NCBI GenBank assembly: GCA_022774705.1
Contig: JALFLM010000111.1
Location: forward strand, 1-64,000
From: Lachnospiraceae bacterium
Lineage (GTDB): Bacteria; Bacillota; Clostridia; Lachnospirales; Lachnospiraceae
DNA length: 64,000 bases
Direction of reading: 5' to 3'
Shown: piece after piece, positions 34,616 to 44,430 of the stretch
Layout: the number at the start of each line of letters is the position of its first letter
Position numbering within the stretch: the first letter of the stretch is position 1
Position numbers and translations under genes: made by a program
Notes under the pieces: model-generated
The model's input: only the letters and a program-made list of their open reading frames with translations
Databases searched by the model: none
Told to the model about the DNA's origin: nothing

Positions 34616-36076
34616 TCAGTTCAGAACCGATTTAAACGCGGTTTCTTTTGAAGTATCGTATGCAGTTTTAACCGTTTTTACATGAAATTCATATACATAC
34701 TTTTCCCAGACTCCTGTTTTTGTTTCTATCTCGGAAAAAACCGATATCGTATCAAAAATATAATCCGGTACTTTTTTTGCGATATCAATTCCATTCACCT
34801 CACCATCTCCCCATTGACAGACCAGAATATTAACTCCCAGATCAGAAAACACTCTGGTCAATGTTCCTATTTTCAGATCTCCCATCGAAACATGATCCAT
34901 TTCTTTAAGGTCCATTCCATCCAGAAAATCTGTCATGCCGACAATAATCTTACTTTCTTTGAATCCTTTCCCCAGATTCTCAATCCTTCCCTTCCATCCT
35001 TTACCGGAATCAGATTTTTCAAATATCCCCAGGATTTTTTCTTTTTTCTTATTTGCCTCCGCAATTGCTTTGGCTTCCTCTTTTTGTATCTTCAGATTTT
35101 CTTTAACTCTGTCCAGCTTTAACTCATGTCCTGTCACATTACCCTTTTTATCCATTACTTTGGTAAGAATATCAACTGTACCCAAAATCATTGCGACTGT
35201 ATAGACCAGCTGTGCAGCCTCATCCGCCAAATCGAAAATCGTCCCTGCGATTCCCCACCTTTCATTTGTTTCCCAATTTCCCATATCATGCCGTTTGTAG
35301 TAGCTGCTGAAGCCTTCCGTTTCGCCATAATAATGGGCAAGGCCCTTCTTTCCCTGCCTGGCCTGCCGCTCCGCCCTGTTGTTGTCAATAAATGTATAGA
35401 CAGCATTGACAGCTGCAAATATCAGAACCAGTGTGCCCGCCACAACAGCCACAACTGCTGTGGCAATGGCTGCTTCTCCGATCAGAGCAACTGCTGCACA
35501 AAGCCCGGCAATTGCTCCCGCCACAACACCGACAGCCCCCATTTTGTTCATTGCATACTGCCCGTCCCCATATTTAAACCAGTCTCTGATTATTGTTTCA
35601 TACCAGTGTGACAGATCATTGGCCTGATCCCTGATCCACTCCATAATTGCATCCGCCAACGGGACATGATCCGAAATCCAGTTTGCCGCATCCACACAGA
35701 AAAAGTCATAAAACAGATTGCCTAACCCTCTGAATACAGAAGCTACAGTAATTTCCGTATTATACGGATCTGTAAGTATTTCCATTTTTTTCGCTACAGC
35801 CGCGTCTGCAGTTCTGGCTTCATTGCAAAGTGTAGTGATCTTTCTGCTGCAGTTCAGGTAAACATCCGCCTTCTCCAGTAGTTCATTTTTTTTCCCTGAA
35901 GCAGCACTGACTGCATAACTGATATAACCGTTACTGTCATCGCCGGGAAGCGCATTCAGTTTTGCCATGACCTTTCTGGAAATCGTATCGGAATAATCTG
36001 TTAACTCATTGCATGCTGAAACTGCATTGGATGCTGCTGTTTCCAGATCACCGTAAATAAGTTCCACAACACTCAT
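34616..36076 (-). CDS. Candidate T7SS substrate with helical N-terminus and hydrophobic middle
   Basis: A 486-residue protein. The first 100 residues are helical and lack Pro, like LXG/WXG-type targeting regions. A long Ala/Val/Gly hydrophobic stretch follows near residues 180-235 (GVVAGAIAGLCAAVALIGEA and beyond). The C-terminal half is charged, with no domain I recognise. GGAGGGG lies before ATG 36076, 5 bp after the stop of the coiled-coil gene. The order small WXG protein, YwqH-like coiled coil, large protein resembles LXG-toxin loci, but no known toxin motif and no clear immunity gene are seen, so it could also be a structural part. Confidence 0.6.
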   Translation of the reverse strand: MSVVELIYGDLETAASNAVSACNELTDYSDTISRKVMAKLNALPGDDSNGYISYAVSAASGKKNELLEKADVYLNCSRKITTLCNEARTADAAVAKKMEILTDPYNTEITVASVFRGLGNLFYDFFCVDAANWISDHVPLADAIMEWIRDQANDLSHWYETIIRDWFKYGDGQYAMNKMGAVGVVAGAIAGLCAAVALIGEAAIATAVVAVVAGTLVLIFAAVNAVYTFIDNNRAERQARQGKKGLAHYYGETEGFSSYYKRHDMGNWETNERWGIAGTIFDLADEAAQLVYTVAMILGTVDILTKVMDKKGNVTGHELKLDRVKENLKIQKEEAKAIAEANKKKEKILGIFEKSDSGKGWKGRIENLGKGFKESKIIVGMTDFLDGMDLKEMDHVSMGDLKIGTLTRVFSDLGVNILVCQWGDGEVNGIDIAKKVPDYIFDTISVFSEIETKTGVWEKYVYEFHVKTVKTAYDTSKETAFKSVLN

Positions 36077-36080
36077 TCTG

Positions 36081-36485
36081 TCACCCCTCCGATCCTGTCT
36101 GCTTTTCTTTTTGTTCCTGTTCTTTTTTCCTTGCTTCACGCAGTTGTAAGTCCTTTGCCTGGATCTGTGAATTCAGATCTGCCAGCCGATTCTGACATCT
36201 TGCAATCTCACGGTCAATATTATATGCCGCCGTCTGCAGATTATAGGAAGCCTCGTAGCTTTCTTTTCCGGCAGCCACATCCTGTGAAAATGAATCTGCA
36301 ATCCCTCTGATTCCGCTGCCTGCATGAGAAGCACAGCCATTTATGTATCGGTTGCACTGCCTGATATTTTCTGAAAGTATCCGTTCCGGATCTACTGCTT
36401 TCAGCAGCTTTATCCGCTGCAGCAAAACCTCTCTTGAATGGGTCAGATTATTAATCTGACTTTCAATCTGAGCTATTTCCGCCAT
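36081..36485 (-). CDS. Coiled-coil protein, YwqH/DUF5082-like
   Basis: A 134-residue, wholly helical protein with heptad patterns at both ends (EIAQIESQINNLTHSREVLL and IDREIARCQNRLADLNSQIQ) and a Lys/Glu/Gln-rich tail. In Bacilli such proteins (DUF5082, YwqH-like) precede LXG polymorphic proteins and help their export. GGAGGG lies before the ATG. The family link is by shape and context, not strict motif. Confidence 0.6.
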   Translation of the reverse strand: MAEIAQIESQINNLTHSREVLLQRIKLLKAVDPERILSENIRQCNRYINGCASHAGSGIRGIADSFSQDVAAGKESYEASYNLQTAAYNIDREIARCQNRLADLNSQIQAKDLQLREARKKEQEQKEKQTGSEG

Positions 36486-36497
36486 CTGCCGCCCTCC

Positions 36498-36827
36498 TTA
36501 ATCTGCCGGACCGGACACTCCGTCCAGCGCTTTCGCCGTATCCATGTCTGTCTGGATATAAGCCTCCTCAGCTGTATAAATTTTATCTGCCATTTCATAA
36601 AGTTCATCCTTCAGATCTCCCAGCTGCTGAGTCAGAAAATGGTATTTTTTCTGAAATGTCCTGCTTCCCGCACCGGCCCAGTTATTTACCAGATCCGTTT
36701 CTGTATTGTCCAGATCCTGTTTTAAATCCCGCATTTTTTCCGCAAGCTTTGTGCAGAGTGCCGCCGCTGAATCAAAATTTGACGTATCAAGACTGAATCC
36801 CGAATCAAATGGTTTTGATGAACCCAT
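36498..36827 (-). CDS. WXG100-like protein
   Basis: A 109-residue helical hairpin protein with the motif NNWAGAGSRTF (W50-A-G52). It follows essC directly. Two starts are possible: ATG 36833 overlaps the essC stop by 4 bp but sits only 2 bp after the GGAGGGGG; ATG 36827 has proper spacing and is my choice. Likely T7SS substrate, third WXG protein of the locus. Confidence 0.8.
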   Translation of the reverse strand: MGSSKPFDSGFSLDTSNFDSAAALCTKLAEKMRDLKQDLDNTETDLVNNWAGAGSRTFQKKYHFLTQQLGDLKDELYEMADKIYTAEEAYIQTDMDTAKALDGVSGPAD

Positions 36828-36829
36828 TA

Positions 36830-39800
36830 TCATTCCCCCTCCACAAGTTTAACGCGAAGCATTGCATCACGATTCATATAATATGCATCGGAACGTCCAG
36901 GCAAAATACTTCTGTTTTTCATCTGAATCGATATGTTATTAAAAAGCTTTACATTTTTTAGCGGTTCAAAAATGAATGCTTTCTGCTCATCACGGATTCG
37001 CTTCAGCAAATCGGACGATGTGACGCTTACATTATCCACATCCACAAAAACAAACATTACTTTCATCTGACGCAGATTCTGAGAAATATAATCAAAATTC
37101 CTCATGCTTTCTCTTGCCGCGGAAAGCATGTCCATCGCTCTGCGGTTATTCACAATAACCAGCTCCAGCGGGTATCTGGCCAATGCGCCTTCTCCCTGAC
37201 TTTCCAGAAGATCGTATCTTTGCTGCAGTTCAGCCCTCAGCGAATCCACGATTTCCGACAGGGCCTCAGGATGAGTGGTATACTGTTTCATGTAGGGCAT
37301 ATCTTCATATTTTCTAAATGTCCTGCTGACAGAATCGATTAAATATACTTCTGCCCCTCTTTCAAACATATAATGCTGTATGTCCTGCATAAGAAGGGTT
37401 ACAAATTTTACATGCATTTCATCCCGTTCGCCAAGTGTTGCAGCCATAAACTGTGTATGGAAAGGCAGTACCACACTCTCAATTTTTTCATAATCCAGAG
37501 CAATTGCAAATGCATTCTCCGGACGAACCGAAGGCGCAAATTCATAAACCTGTTTCATGGTAAGGTATTCCGGTACCGCCGGAATCTGCTTCGCAGCAGC
37601 ACCACCGCAGCGCAGCTTCTGTTTTTCAACAAAAGCCTTGACATTGGCAGAACGGTCAACTTCCCGTACTCCATCAAAAGAACGCCATGCCTGGGCATGA
37701 TAAACAGTTTTATCAATATCCATCAGACAACGTCCCGGTATCATAGCAGGCCGCTCTTTGCAGTAACCGAAAATGCTGTTGATTTCGTCACTGTCGTTGC
37801 AATGAAAAGCGATATGATTTGACATGGTAGAAAAATAACGGTATCCGAAACCAGTGGTCTGAGAATTTGCAATAATCACGTTAATTCCCACTGATGAACC
37901 GTCTCTGCACAGAATCAGCAGAGGATCCTCATCCGACAAATAGGTTTCTTTCAAAGCAGTAAAATTATCTACCAGAATAACGATATACGGTATATCTCTG
38001 AAACCGGCTTCCCTGTATGCAGTAAGTGAACTGACTCCTGCTTCCATCAGACGGTCCTTACGCTTCACCATTTCCGTATTCAGCATTTTAAATAAATTTC
38101 TGAGTTTTTCATCATCTGCTGCACATACAACACCGCCCACATGAGGAAGATTCTCATAATTTTTCAGAAACATGGAGCCAAAATCCAGTACATAGATATT
38201 AACATCCTCAGGTGTGTACACAGATGCCAGAGAACGTATCACAGTCTGAAGCAGATTAGTCTTTCCATACTGGGAAGATCCGATAATTACCGTGTTTTTT
38301 CCGGAAATACAGATACCTGCGGTTCCCTGGTACTGATTTCCGGGCGCATCAAACATGCCGATATCTGCTTTCAGCTCAACAGCGGCCTGAGATGCAGCAG
38401 GCATATCGGAAGGGTAATCAAGACAATCAGGAAGCGGCGGCAGGCAGATTGCAGGCAGTTTTTCCACCTGATGTTTCTCACAATATGTTTTTACAAAATC
38501 AACAACCGCATCCAGCTGATTACGTGTATTTCCTTCTTCTTTTCTCCGTTTCTGCTCAAAAATCACAGTATGCCTGCCTGCCGGATCTACCCGGCAGATC
38601 TGAAATTCTTTTCCATTAATCTCATCTGAACTCTGCTTTTCAGGTGCTCCACTGTATGCAGACTGAATCAATTCAAATATTTCATTATTTCCCACCTGAA
38701 AATATGCACGGCCCGGTTCCACAATTTCTGCAGCAACAGGTGATTTGATTACTTCGTTGCTGTCAGCCTGACTCTGAACTTTCAGGCAGAGTTTAAATCT
38801 GGAATTGCTCCATATCTGATCGCTGACCTGACCGGCAGGCTTTTGCGTAGCCAGAATCAGATGCACACCCAGGCTTCGCCCGATTCGCGATGCACTGATG
38901 AGCTCTTTCATAAATTCCGGCTGTTCCGCTTTCAATTCCGCAAATTCATCAACAATAATAATCAGATGCGGAAGCGGTCTCTTAATTTCTCCGGCTCTGT
39001 ATTTACGTGTATATTCATTAATGCTGTTTACTTCGGCCTGGGCAAAATACTCTTTTCTCCGATCGAGTTCTGCACGAATAGAAAGCAGGGAACGATTGAT
39101 TCCTGCGCCGTCGATATCGGTTATGGTGCCTGCCAGATGAGGAAGCTTCCGAAACTGATTCGCCATCCCTCCGCCCTTAAAGTCAATCAGCAGAAAACTG
39201 ACTTCATAAGGTGAAAACTGCAGTGCCATCGACAGAATATATGTCTGCAGCAATTCACTTTTTCCCGATCCGGTCGTACCGGCAACCAGACCATGAGGGC
39301 CGTGTGCCTTCTCATGAAGATCCAGACAGACAACCTCATTTCTTGAATTTACTCCCAGAGGCGCTGCCATTGTTTTACAGATATCTTCAGACTTCCAGCG
39401 GATTCCCAGATCGAGATCATCGATTGAAAAAATACCAAGCATCTGGAAAAAAGAAATATTTCTGGTTAAAGAACTTTCCAGTTCGATTTCCTTACAGAAT
39501 ACCGGAGCAAGCTTTAATGCAAAATCCTGTATTTCTTTTTCCGAAACAGTTGAATATGCAAATAAAGTCTTTTTACTGTTTTCCGTATCAGTAAGTATCG
39601 CTGTGGACTTTCTGCCCGTTTCAACAATCTGACCGCAGTACATCGGCAGCTGCTCCGGATATTCTGCAAATGATACAAAATGTACATGATATTCGTGGGC
39701 TGTATGCAGAAATTTTGAAACAGGATGCTGCAGAATTCCCATTGGATCTATAATGAAAACAATAATCCACTGAGCAGGCATCTGATCCTCCATCGCAGCT

Positions 39801-41371
39801 CTTCGACTCAATTCTTTATAAAGATACTCAAACTGTGCAGTTCTGGACATATCATCACAGATAATATTGCGCACTCCCGACTGTTCGTTCTGGACATGGG
39901 GAAGCCATCTGACCCATTTCATCTGTTCTTTTCTCTTTTCATCGAAAACAAAAAATGTTTTAACTTCTTTATTATAATGATGTGCGCATAGATCCAGAAC
40001 CATTGCTTTTAAAATCTCATACCGTTCATTTTCAGAACCAACGATGCCGATATTATGTGCTTTTATCAGATCACAGAAAACCGGAACATTTTCCACCATC
40101 TGAAACTGCTTTGCTATCTCACCGGGCAGTTTTTCCAGATCATCTTCCGGAATAATATGCTCTTTGACAGAATAGGTGATTTTCCTGGCCGCATCAGCTG
40201 TCCCGCTTCCAAGGCGGACACGCAGAAAATTTCTGCTTTCCATGGAACGATCAAACAGATTACCTGAAAAAGAAAATGCCAATGCCAGCGACTCCTTTTC
40301 ATTGGGAAACTCCTGGTTGAGCTGCTTTGCTTCCATTTCTCTGGCTGCGGTAATTTCTTCTTTTTTACGTTGAATATACTGCATATAATCTGTTTTTCGA
40401 TTTTCGAGCACCTGCCTGTCTTTCTTTTTATTTCTGATAAATGTGGCAATCGATGTTACAATCCCCAGTGACATGGAGCAGACACTGAACAGAATATAGG
40501 TCATGTTTGACGAATTCGACATGAATCCGCGAATGATAATAATGAGAGCAATCATGGCAAGCGATGGAAGAAGGCTCGCAAGAAGGCTGTTTTCTGCTTT
40601 CCCCGGTTCAGGAGGAGGATCCAGAATCTGTATCGGCTCCTGAGAAAACTCTATCTCAGGATGAGTACTCCTGTTAAAACACGGATATACCAGACTGCTT
40701 TCCGATTCTTTCAATAACTTCCACGGCAGGCCTTTAATGTTCAGATGTTCTGCGTTGGTTGCATACAGAATATCCCCTTTCAGATAAAAACTGCAGTCGG
40801 CAACTGCAAAAAAATCATTCTGGCAGATTACCGTATCGCCGCCGATATGACAGCCGTTTTTGTAAACTCCATAGGTAGTCTGAAGTATTTTCAGGGTATA
40901 GAATCCATCCGCTTTCTGCAGTATGATATTGTCGCCAAGTGCATATTCACTGTGCATGGAAATATCATTTGATTCACGATTGCCGATGGAAATTCCCGAT
41001 TGACCGGAAATATCGATGGCACATTCATAATTTTGCTGAAAAGCATCGAAATCAATCAGAAATTCCGCAGTAAAAACCTCACAATCCGAATCCTGATATC
41101 TGACTTTAAATACATCTCCGTGATTGAGCTTTTTGGTCAGCAGTTTTCTGACATCACCGGCATCCAGATACAGGTTTTCCGAGCAGAATATGTTCCACTC
41201 ACCGTTTTTCTGATTCATGATGATTTCAACCGGTTCAAAAAAAAGATCCCGGTACAGACGCACTTCACATTCCGTGCCGGTTCCTATATGTACAGACTGA
41301 CTTTCCGGCAGCAGCTCAATTTCTTTATACAGATTATGATTTGAAATCAGCAGTTTATATCTGATGTCCAT
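36830..41371 (-). CDS. essC: EssC-type FtsK/SpoIIIE ATPase of type VII secretion
   Basis: A 1,513-residue motor/channel ATPase. Residues 1-210 hold two FHA-like modules (the second with GISIGNRESNDISM), expected to bind phosphothreonine peptides. Two membrane helices lie near 265-310. ATPase domain 1 has Walker A GTTGSGKS near residue 697 and VDEF as Walker B. Domain 2 has GSSQYGKT near 1030 and VDNF. Domain 3, from about 1300, has no usable Walker A (FMAATLGERDEMH) and is degenerate, as in many EssC proteins. AAGGAG precedes the ATG; yukD-like and kinase genes are directly upstream. It drives export of the WXG proteins across the membrane. Confidence 0.93.
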   Translation of the reverse strand: MDIRYKLLISNHNLYKEIELLPESQSVHIGTGTECEVRLYRDLFFEPVEIIMNQKNGEWNIFCSENLYLDAGDVRKLLTKKLNHGDVFKVRYQDSDCEVFTAEFLIDFDAFQQNYECAIDISGQSGISIGNRESNDISMHSEYALGDNIILQKADGFYTLKILQTTYGVYKNGCHIGGDTVICQNDFFAVADCSFYLKGDILYATNAEHLNIKGLPWKLLKESESSLVYPCFNRSTHPEIEFSQEPIQILDPPPEPGKAENSLLASLLPSLAMIALIIIIRGFMSNSSNMTYILFSVCSMSLGIVTSIATFIRNKKKDRQVLENRKTDYMQYIQRKKEEITAAREMEAKQLNQEFPNEKESLALAFSFSGNLFDRSMESRNFLRVRLGSGTADAARKITYSVKEHIIPEDDLEKLPGEIAKQFQMVENVPVFCDLIKAHNIGIVGSENERYEILKAMVLDLCAHHYNKEVKTFFVFDEKRKEQMKWVRWLPHVQNEQSGVRNIICDDMSRTAQFEYLYKELSRRAAMEDQMPAQWIIVFIIDPMGILQHPVSKFLHTAHEYHVHFVSFAEYPEQLPMYCGQIVETGRKSTAILTDTENSKKTLFAYSTVSEKEIQDFALKLAPVFCKEIELESSLTRNISFFQMLGIFSIDDLDLGIRWKSEDICKTMAAPLGVNSRNEVVCLDLHEKAHGPHGLVAGTTGSGKSELLQTYILSMALQFSPYEVSFLLIDFKGGGMANQFRKLPHLAGTITDIDGAGINRSLLSIRAELDRRKEYFAQAEVNSINEYTRKYRAGEIKRPLPHLIIIVDEFAELKAEQPEFMKELISASRIGRSLGVHLILATQKPAGQVSDQIWSNSRFKLCLKVQSQADSNEVIKSPVAAEIVEPGRAYFQVGNNEIFELIQSAYSGAPEKQSSDEINGKEFQICRVDPAGRHTVIFEQKRRKEEGNTRNQLDAVVDFVKTYCEKHQVEKLPAICLPPLPDCLDYPSDMPAASQAAVELKADIGMFDAPGNQYQGTAGICISGKNTVIIGSSQYGKTNLLQTVIRSLASVYTPEDVNIYVLDFGSMFLKNYENLPHVGGVVCAADDEKLRNLFKMLNTEMVKRKDRLMEAGVSSLTAYREAGFRDIPYIVILVDNFTALKETYLSDEDPLLILCRDGSSVGINVIIANSQTTGFGYRYFSTMSNHIAFHCNDSDEINSIFGYCKERPAMIPGRCLMDIDKTVYHAQAWRSFDGVREVDRSANVKAFVEKQKLRCGGAAAKQIPAVPEYLTMKQVYEFAPSVRPENAFAIALDYEKIESVVLPFHTQFMAATLGERDEMHVKFVTLLMQDIQHYMFERGAEVYLIDSVSRTFRKYEDMPYMKQYTTHPEALSEIVDSLRAELQQRYDLLESQGEGALARYPLELVIVNNRRAMDMLSAARESMRNFDYISQNLRQMKVMFVFVDVDNVSVTSSDLLKRIRDEQKAFIFEPLKNVKLFNNISIQMKNRSILPGRSDAYYMNRDAMLRVKLVEGE

Positions 41372-41383
41372 TTTCTGTTCTCC

Positions 41384-41635
41384 TTAATACATAAAACTGA
41401 TGATTGTCCCATTTCTGACCCCGAAATCTGCCAGTTTTTTATTGCCCCGGAGCAGCGAAACAGGTCTCTCCGCCTTTAAATAACATCTTTTCACATCGGA
41501 CACATCCATCCCAAGGTTGTAAGCCGTATTCAATGCAACAACCAGATCATTGGTCGTAATATCAAGAGGAATTTCCAGATCTTCTTCTATATGTTTCTGC
41601 TGAATTCTGAAAATAACAATCGCTTTATTATCCAT
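41384..41635 (-). CDS. YukD/EsaB-like ubiquitin-fold protein
   Basis: An 83-residue protein that fits the YukD/EsaB ubiquitin-like fold: beta strand AIVIFRIQ, the ITTNDLVVALNTAYNL helix, and the final strands with LADFGVRNGTIISFMY. GAGGTAATAAG precedes the ATG. It ends 12 bp before essC, the usual neighbour. EsaB is a cytosolic regulator of T7SS in Staphylococcus. Confidence 0.83.
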   Translation of the reverse strand: MDNKAIVIFRIQQKHIEEDLEIPLDITTNDLVVALNTAYNLGMDVSDVKRCYLKAERPVSLLRGNKKLADFGVRNGTIISFMY

Positions 41636-41718
41636 CTTATTACCTCAATTAATCAGAAATGTTATTTTCTGTATATCCGCCTTTCCGCCTGTTTCCTTTT
41701 TTTCTAATTTCCTATCTG

Positions 41719-42663
41719 CTATAAGTCTCCTGCATGGTAAAAAAACTGATCCCTGTTTTTCATATCCGCATTTTTCTCTTCTTCCACATTCTCAGAATCC
41801 TGATCAAGTTTCTGAAAGGCCGCAAAAACCTCTTTCATGCTGATTCGGCAGGCTGGTTCACCTTCAAGCATCAGCTCAATAATATTTTTTATCTCCGGAA
41901 GTAAGTCTTCCGATAATTTCAGCTTTTGATTGTCCAGAATTGCTTCGTGTGCATAGTCATATTCCGTCATATCAAATTGGGGCAGACTGCCGGTAAAATA
42001 CTGGTGAAACAGAAGCCCCAGCGAAAATACATCTGCCTTACAATTAATTTTAACGGGACTACCACAAATAAACAGACACGATTCCGGAGCAAGATATACC
42101 TGATCACCTCCAAGCTCATCCTCATATTGCGGAGGAGCATCTTCAAAAAAACTGCAATCAAAATCAATAATTTTCCCGATCAGCTTTCCTGTCTCGGTTC
42201 TTTTCAGCAGGATGTTATCTGCTTTAATATCTGAATGAACCATATGAACTTCATGAAATTTCATCATGCTGTGTGATAATGCCTTGCACAAAAATATCTT
42301 GTCTTCTGTCGAAATATTTCTGACCGCTTCCGGAGATATTTTTTCCGGTCCGATACGCGGAGTAGAAACATAATAATGGGAATCAAAGCGAAAATATTCG
42401 GAAATCGTAACCAGATTACCATCCGAAGCATCACGAATAGCTTCATAAAGCTGTTTTTTTCTAATTTCATGTTCTTCACAATCCCGGATTCTCCTTTTTC
42501 TTAAATCTTCTGACAAAGATTCTTCAACAGGATAAATCGGGTCAAGAAATTCTTTTATAAAATATTCATTTCCGTTTTTTCTTGCATATGTCCATCTTGA
42601 AAAACCTGCATCTTTATTCTGAAAAGGTCCCAGCAGTTCATATCCATTCAGTACTTCTCCCAT
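41719..42663 (-). CDS. Ser/Thr protein kinase of the T7SS locus
   Basis: A 314-residue kinase without membrane helix. The ATP-binding Lys is in YFIKEF; the catalytic loop reads HSDIKADN, with Ser in place of the usual Arg of HRD; the metal-binding motif reads DFD instead of DFG; YLAPES is the APE motif; VFSLGLLFHQYFTG is helix F. Catalytic Asp, Lys and Asn are all kept, so it is probably active. AAAGGGA precedes the ATG. It starts 2 bp after the PP2C stop, so kinase and phosphatase are cotranslated. A natural target is a Thr recognised by the FHA-like modules of EssC. Confidence 0.87.
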   Translation of the reverse strand: MGEVLNGYELLGPFQNKDAGFSRWTYARKNGNEYFIKEFLDPIYPVEESLSEDLRKRRIRDCEEHEIRKKQLYEAIRDASDGNLVTISEYFRFDSHYYVSTPRIGPEKISPEAVRNISTEDKIFLCKALSHSMMKFHEVHMVHSDIKADNILLKRTETGKLIGKIIDFDCSFFEDAPPQYEDELGGDQVYLAPESCLFICGSPVKINCKADVFSLGLLFHQYFTGSLPQFDMTEYDYAHEAILDNQKLKLSEDLLPEIKNIIELMLEGEPACRISMKEVFAAFQKLDQDSENVEEEKNADMKNRDQFFYHAGDL

Positions 42664-42665
42664 AT

Positions 42666-43643
42666 TTATCCCTTTCTGTGGTTCATATGACGTTCATAAC
42701 CCGGTTTGTATTTTCTCCATAACTCAGCCGCATCTTTTTCATTTCGCTCATCACCTAATCTGCAAATATATTCTCTCTCCATTTCTTTCACTCTTTCTTT
42801 AAAAGACTTTCCCATCGCTTCATAACTGCCATAAAAAAAGCTCATAAATCCAAAAGTAAAATCATCACCGGCATATTCCGCGAAATAATCATGCAGCTGA
42901 TGCCTGAATATCTGCGGATTTTCAGAATCAAGCATTGTTTTTAACAAATAATACTCAAATTCCATTGGAGTCGGAATGTAACCGAAACATCCATCTGTAG
43001 CAGCAAATACAACTGTCGGACGGTCAATTTTTATGTTTTTATAATGAATTTCATACTGCCTGTCAGAAGACAGCAAATTAGTCAACACGCCGTCACTGAA
43101 CAAATTATCCATGGCATCTTCACTGTCTGTATCATCTTCCGTAATCTGTGCCAGCCCACGGCTGTCAAGAAAATATACTCTGGAATCCCCAGCCCACAGA
43201 ACATGGACAGAAATTTCATGATCCTGGTCCTCTGCCAGTGCGATCGCTGCAGTCGTAGGATAATCACGAACCATGGAACCTCTGATTCTCAGATTCTCCA
43301 GTTCTCTGGCGGAACAAATGTCATAAGCTTTTGTAAAATAATGATTTATGCTGTCAATCAGCTGGTCCCGACTGGTCCACTCTGTATTAAAAAAAGTATG
43401 ATACCAGTCATGTACCGCTCCGCTGACAACTCTTGATGCCATATAGGCACCTGTATGTCCTTTAAAGCTCTGATAGGTTCGTGAACCAAGTCCTCCGCAT
43501 CCGTCAAAGACGCTGATAATAGCAGATGATTTACTGTACGCGCAATAGTAGCTGTCCTCACCACAATTTTCTATAATATCCTGGTTAATCAGAAAAATTG
43601 TATCCAGCTTATCTTTAAACCGCGTTTTTCTTAATGCTGTCAT
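42666..43643 (-). CDS. PP2C-family protein phosphatase
   Basis: A 325-residue phosphatase. The metal-ligand motifs are present: ISVFDGCGGLG (with a Cys in the usual DGxGG), HVLWAGDSRVYFL, FAATDGCFGYI, and YAGDDFTFGFM at the end. These are the Asp residues that hold the two Mn/Mg ions. AAGGGAA lies before the ATG. It forms a tight pair with the kinase gene downstream and would reverse its phosphorylation. Confidence 0.88.
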   Translation of the reverse strand: MTALRKTRFKDKLDTIFLINQDIIENCGEDSYYCAYSKSSAIISVFDGCGGLGSRTYQSFKGHTGAYMASRVVSGAVHDWYHTFFNTEWTSRDQLIDSINHYFTKAYDICSARELENLRIRGSMVRDYPTTAAIALAEDQDHEISVHVLWAGDSRVYFLDSRGLAQITEDDTDSEDAMDNLFSDGVLTNLLSSDRQYEIHYKNIKIDRPTVVFAATDGCFGYIPTPMEFEYYLLKTMLDSENPQIFRHQLHDYFAEYAGDDFTFGFMSFFYGSYEAMGKSFKERVKEMEREYICRLGDERNEKDAAELWRKYKPGYERHMNHRKG

Positions 43644-43655
43644 AATAATATTCCC

Positions 43656-44348
43656 TTAAATCGTGTTTGAAATTGCATTTAATATTTGATCGTAATCATA
43701 GTCTTTTAATCCTTCTCCAGCTTCCGATTCATACTGGATCACATTATTCCAGTTGTCCCGAATCATATTCCAACTGTTTTTACTGGGCGTAAACAAAAGT
43801 AAACGTTTTGCCGATTCATCCATGATTCCCGGGCAGCGCCTGCTTCCCCACCATTCTGTCAATTCATTGAAATCTTTTGCCATGCCTTTGGGATAATGAG
43901 CAGATACTTTCCCAAAACCCAGATCATGCGTTCCCTCATCTGACCAGACAACAATCACATGACGCTTCTTCTGGGTGTTCATATTCCAGTCAGATTTCAT
44001 AGCATATGCCAGTGCCTCAAGACCATCCTCAGGGTCATCTCCTCCGCCATCCGCTTCAATGCTTTTAACGCATGTCTCGAAATCTTCTGCCTGAGCCGGC
44101 AGCTCAAAAAAATTCGTGACCATCATCGCCTTTTCCTTGTCATAATAATAGTCACGAAATGCCACAATGCGCACGCGAAGCTGCAGTACATGCTTCTTTT
44201 TAGCATTCATCACTCTCTGAAAATCCTGATAAAAATTCAATGCATTTCTTTTAACCGTATCCAGAATCGGATTCATGCTCATTGTTGTATCAATACAAAA
44301 AACGATATCCACCGCATATGTTAATTTATGATTATAATTACTTCCCAT
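43656..44348 (-). CDS. VWA-domain protein
   Basis: A 230-residue single-domain von Willebrand A protein. The MIDAS site starts with DIVFCIDTTMSM, followed by the loop Thr/Asp in ADGGGDDPEDGLEAL. It resembles the VWA domains linked to alpha-kinase and TerF-like proteins. No signal peptide, so it acts in the cytoplasm, probably as a metal-dependent binding partner of the kinase/phosphatase pair. It lies 12 bp before the PP2C gene. Confidence 0.82.
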   Translation of the reverse strand: MGSNYNHKLTYAVDIVFCIDTTMSMNPILDTVKRNALNFYQDFQRVMNAKKKHVLQLRVRIVAFRDYYYDKEKAMMVTNFFELPAQAEDFETCVKSIEADGGGDDPEDGLEALAYAMKSDWNMNTQKKRHVIVVWSDEGTHDLGFGKVSAHYPKGMAKDFNELTEWWGSRRCPGIMDESAKRLLLFTPSKNSWNMIRDNWNNVIQYESEAGEGLKDYDYDQILNAISNTI

Positions 44349-44430
44349 AATGTTTTATAAACCTCCCTGTATTTTAGTTTTTAAAGATCCCCCGCCTGAC
44401 GGATAAAACCTTCCCGTTCCATTTCTTTTC

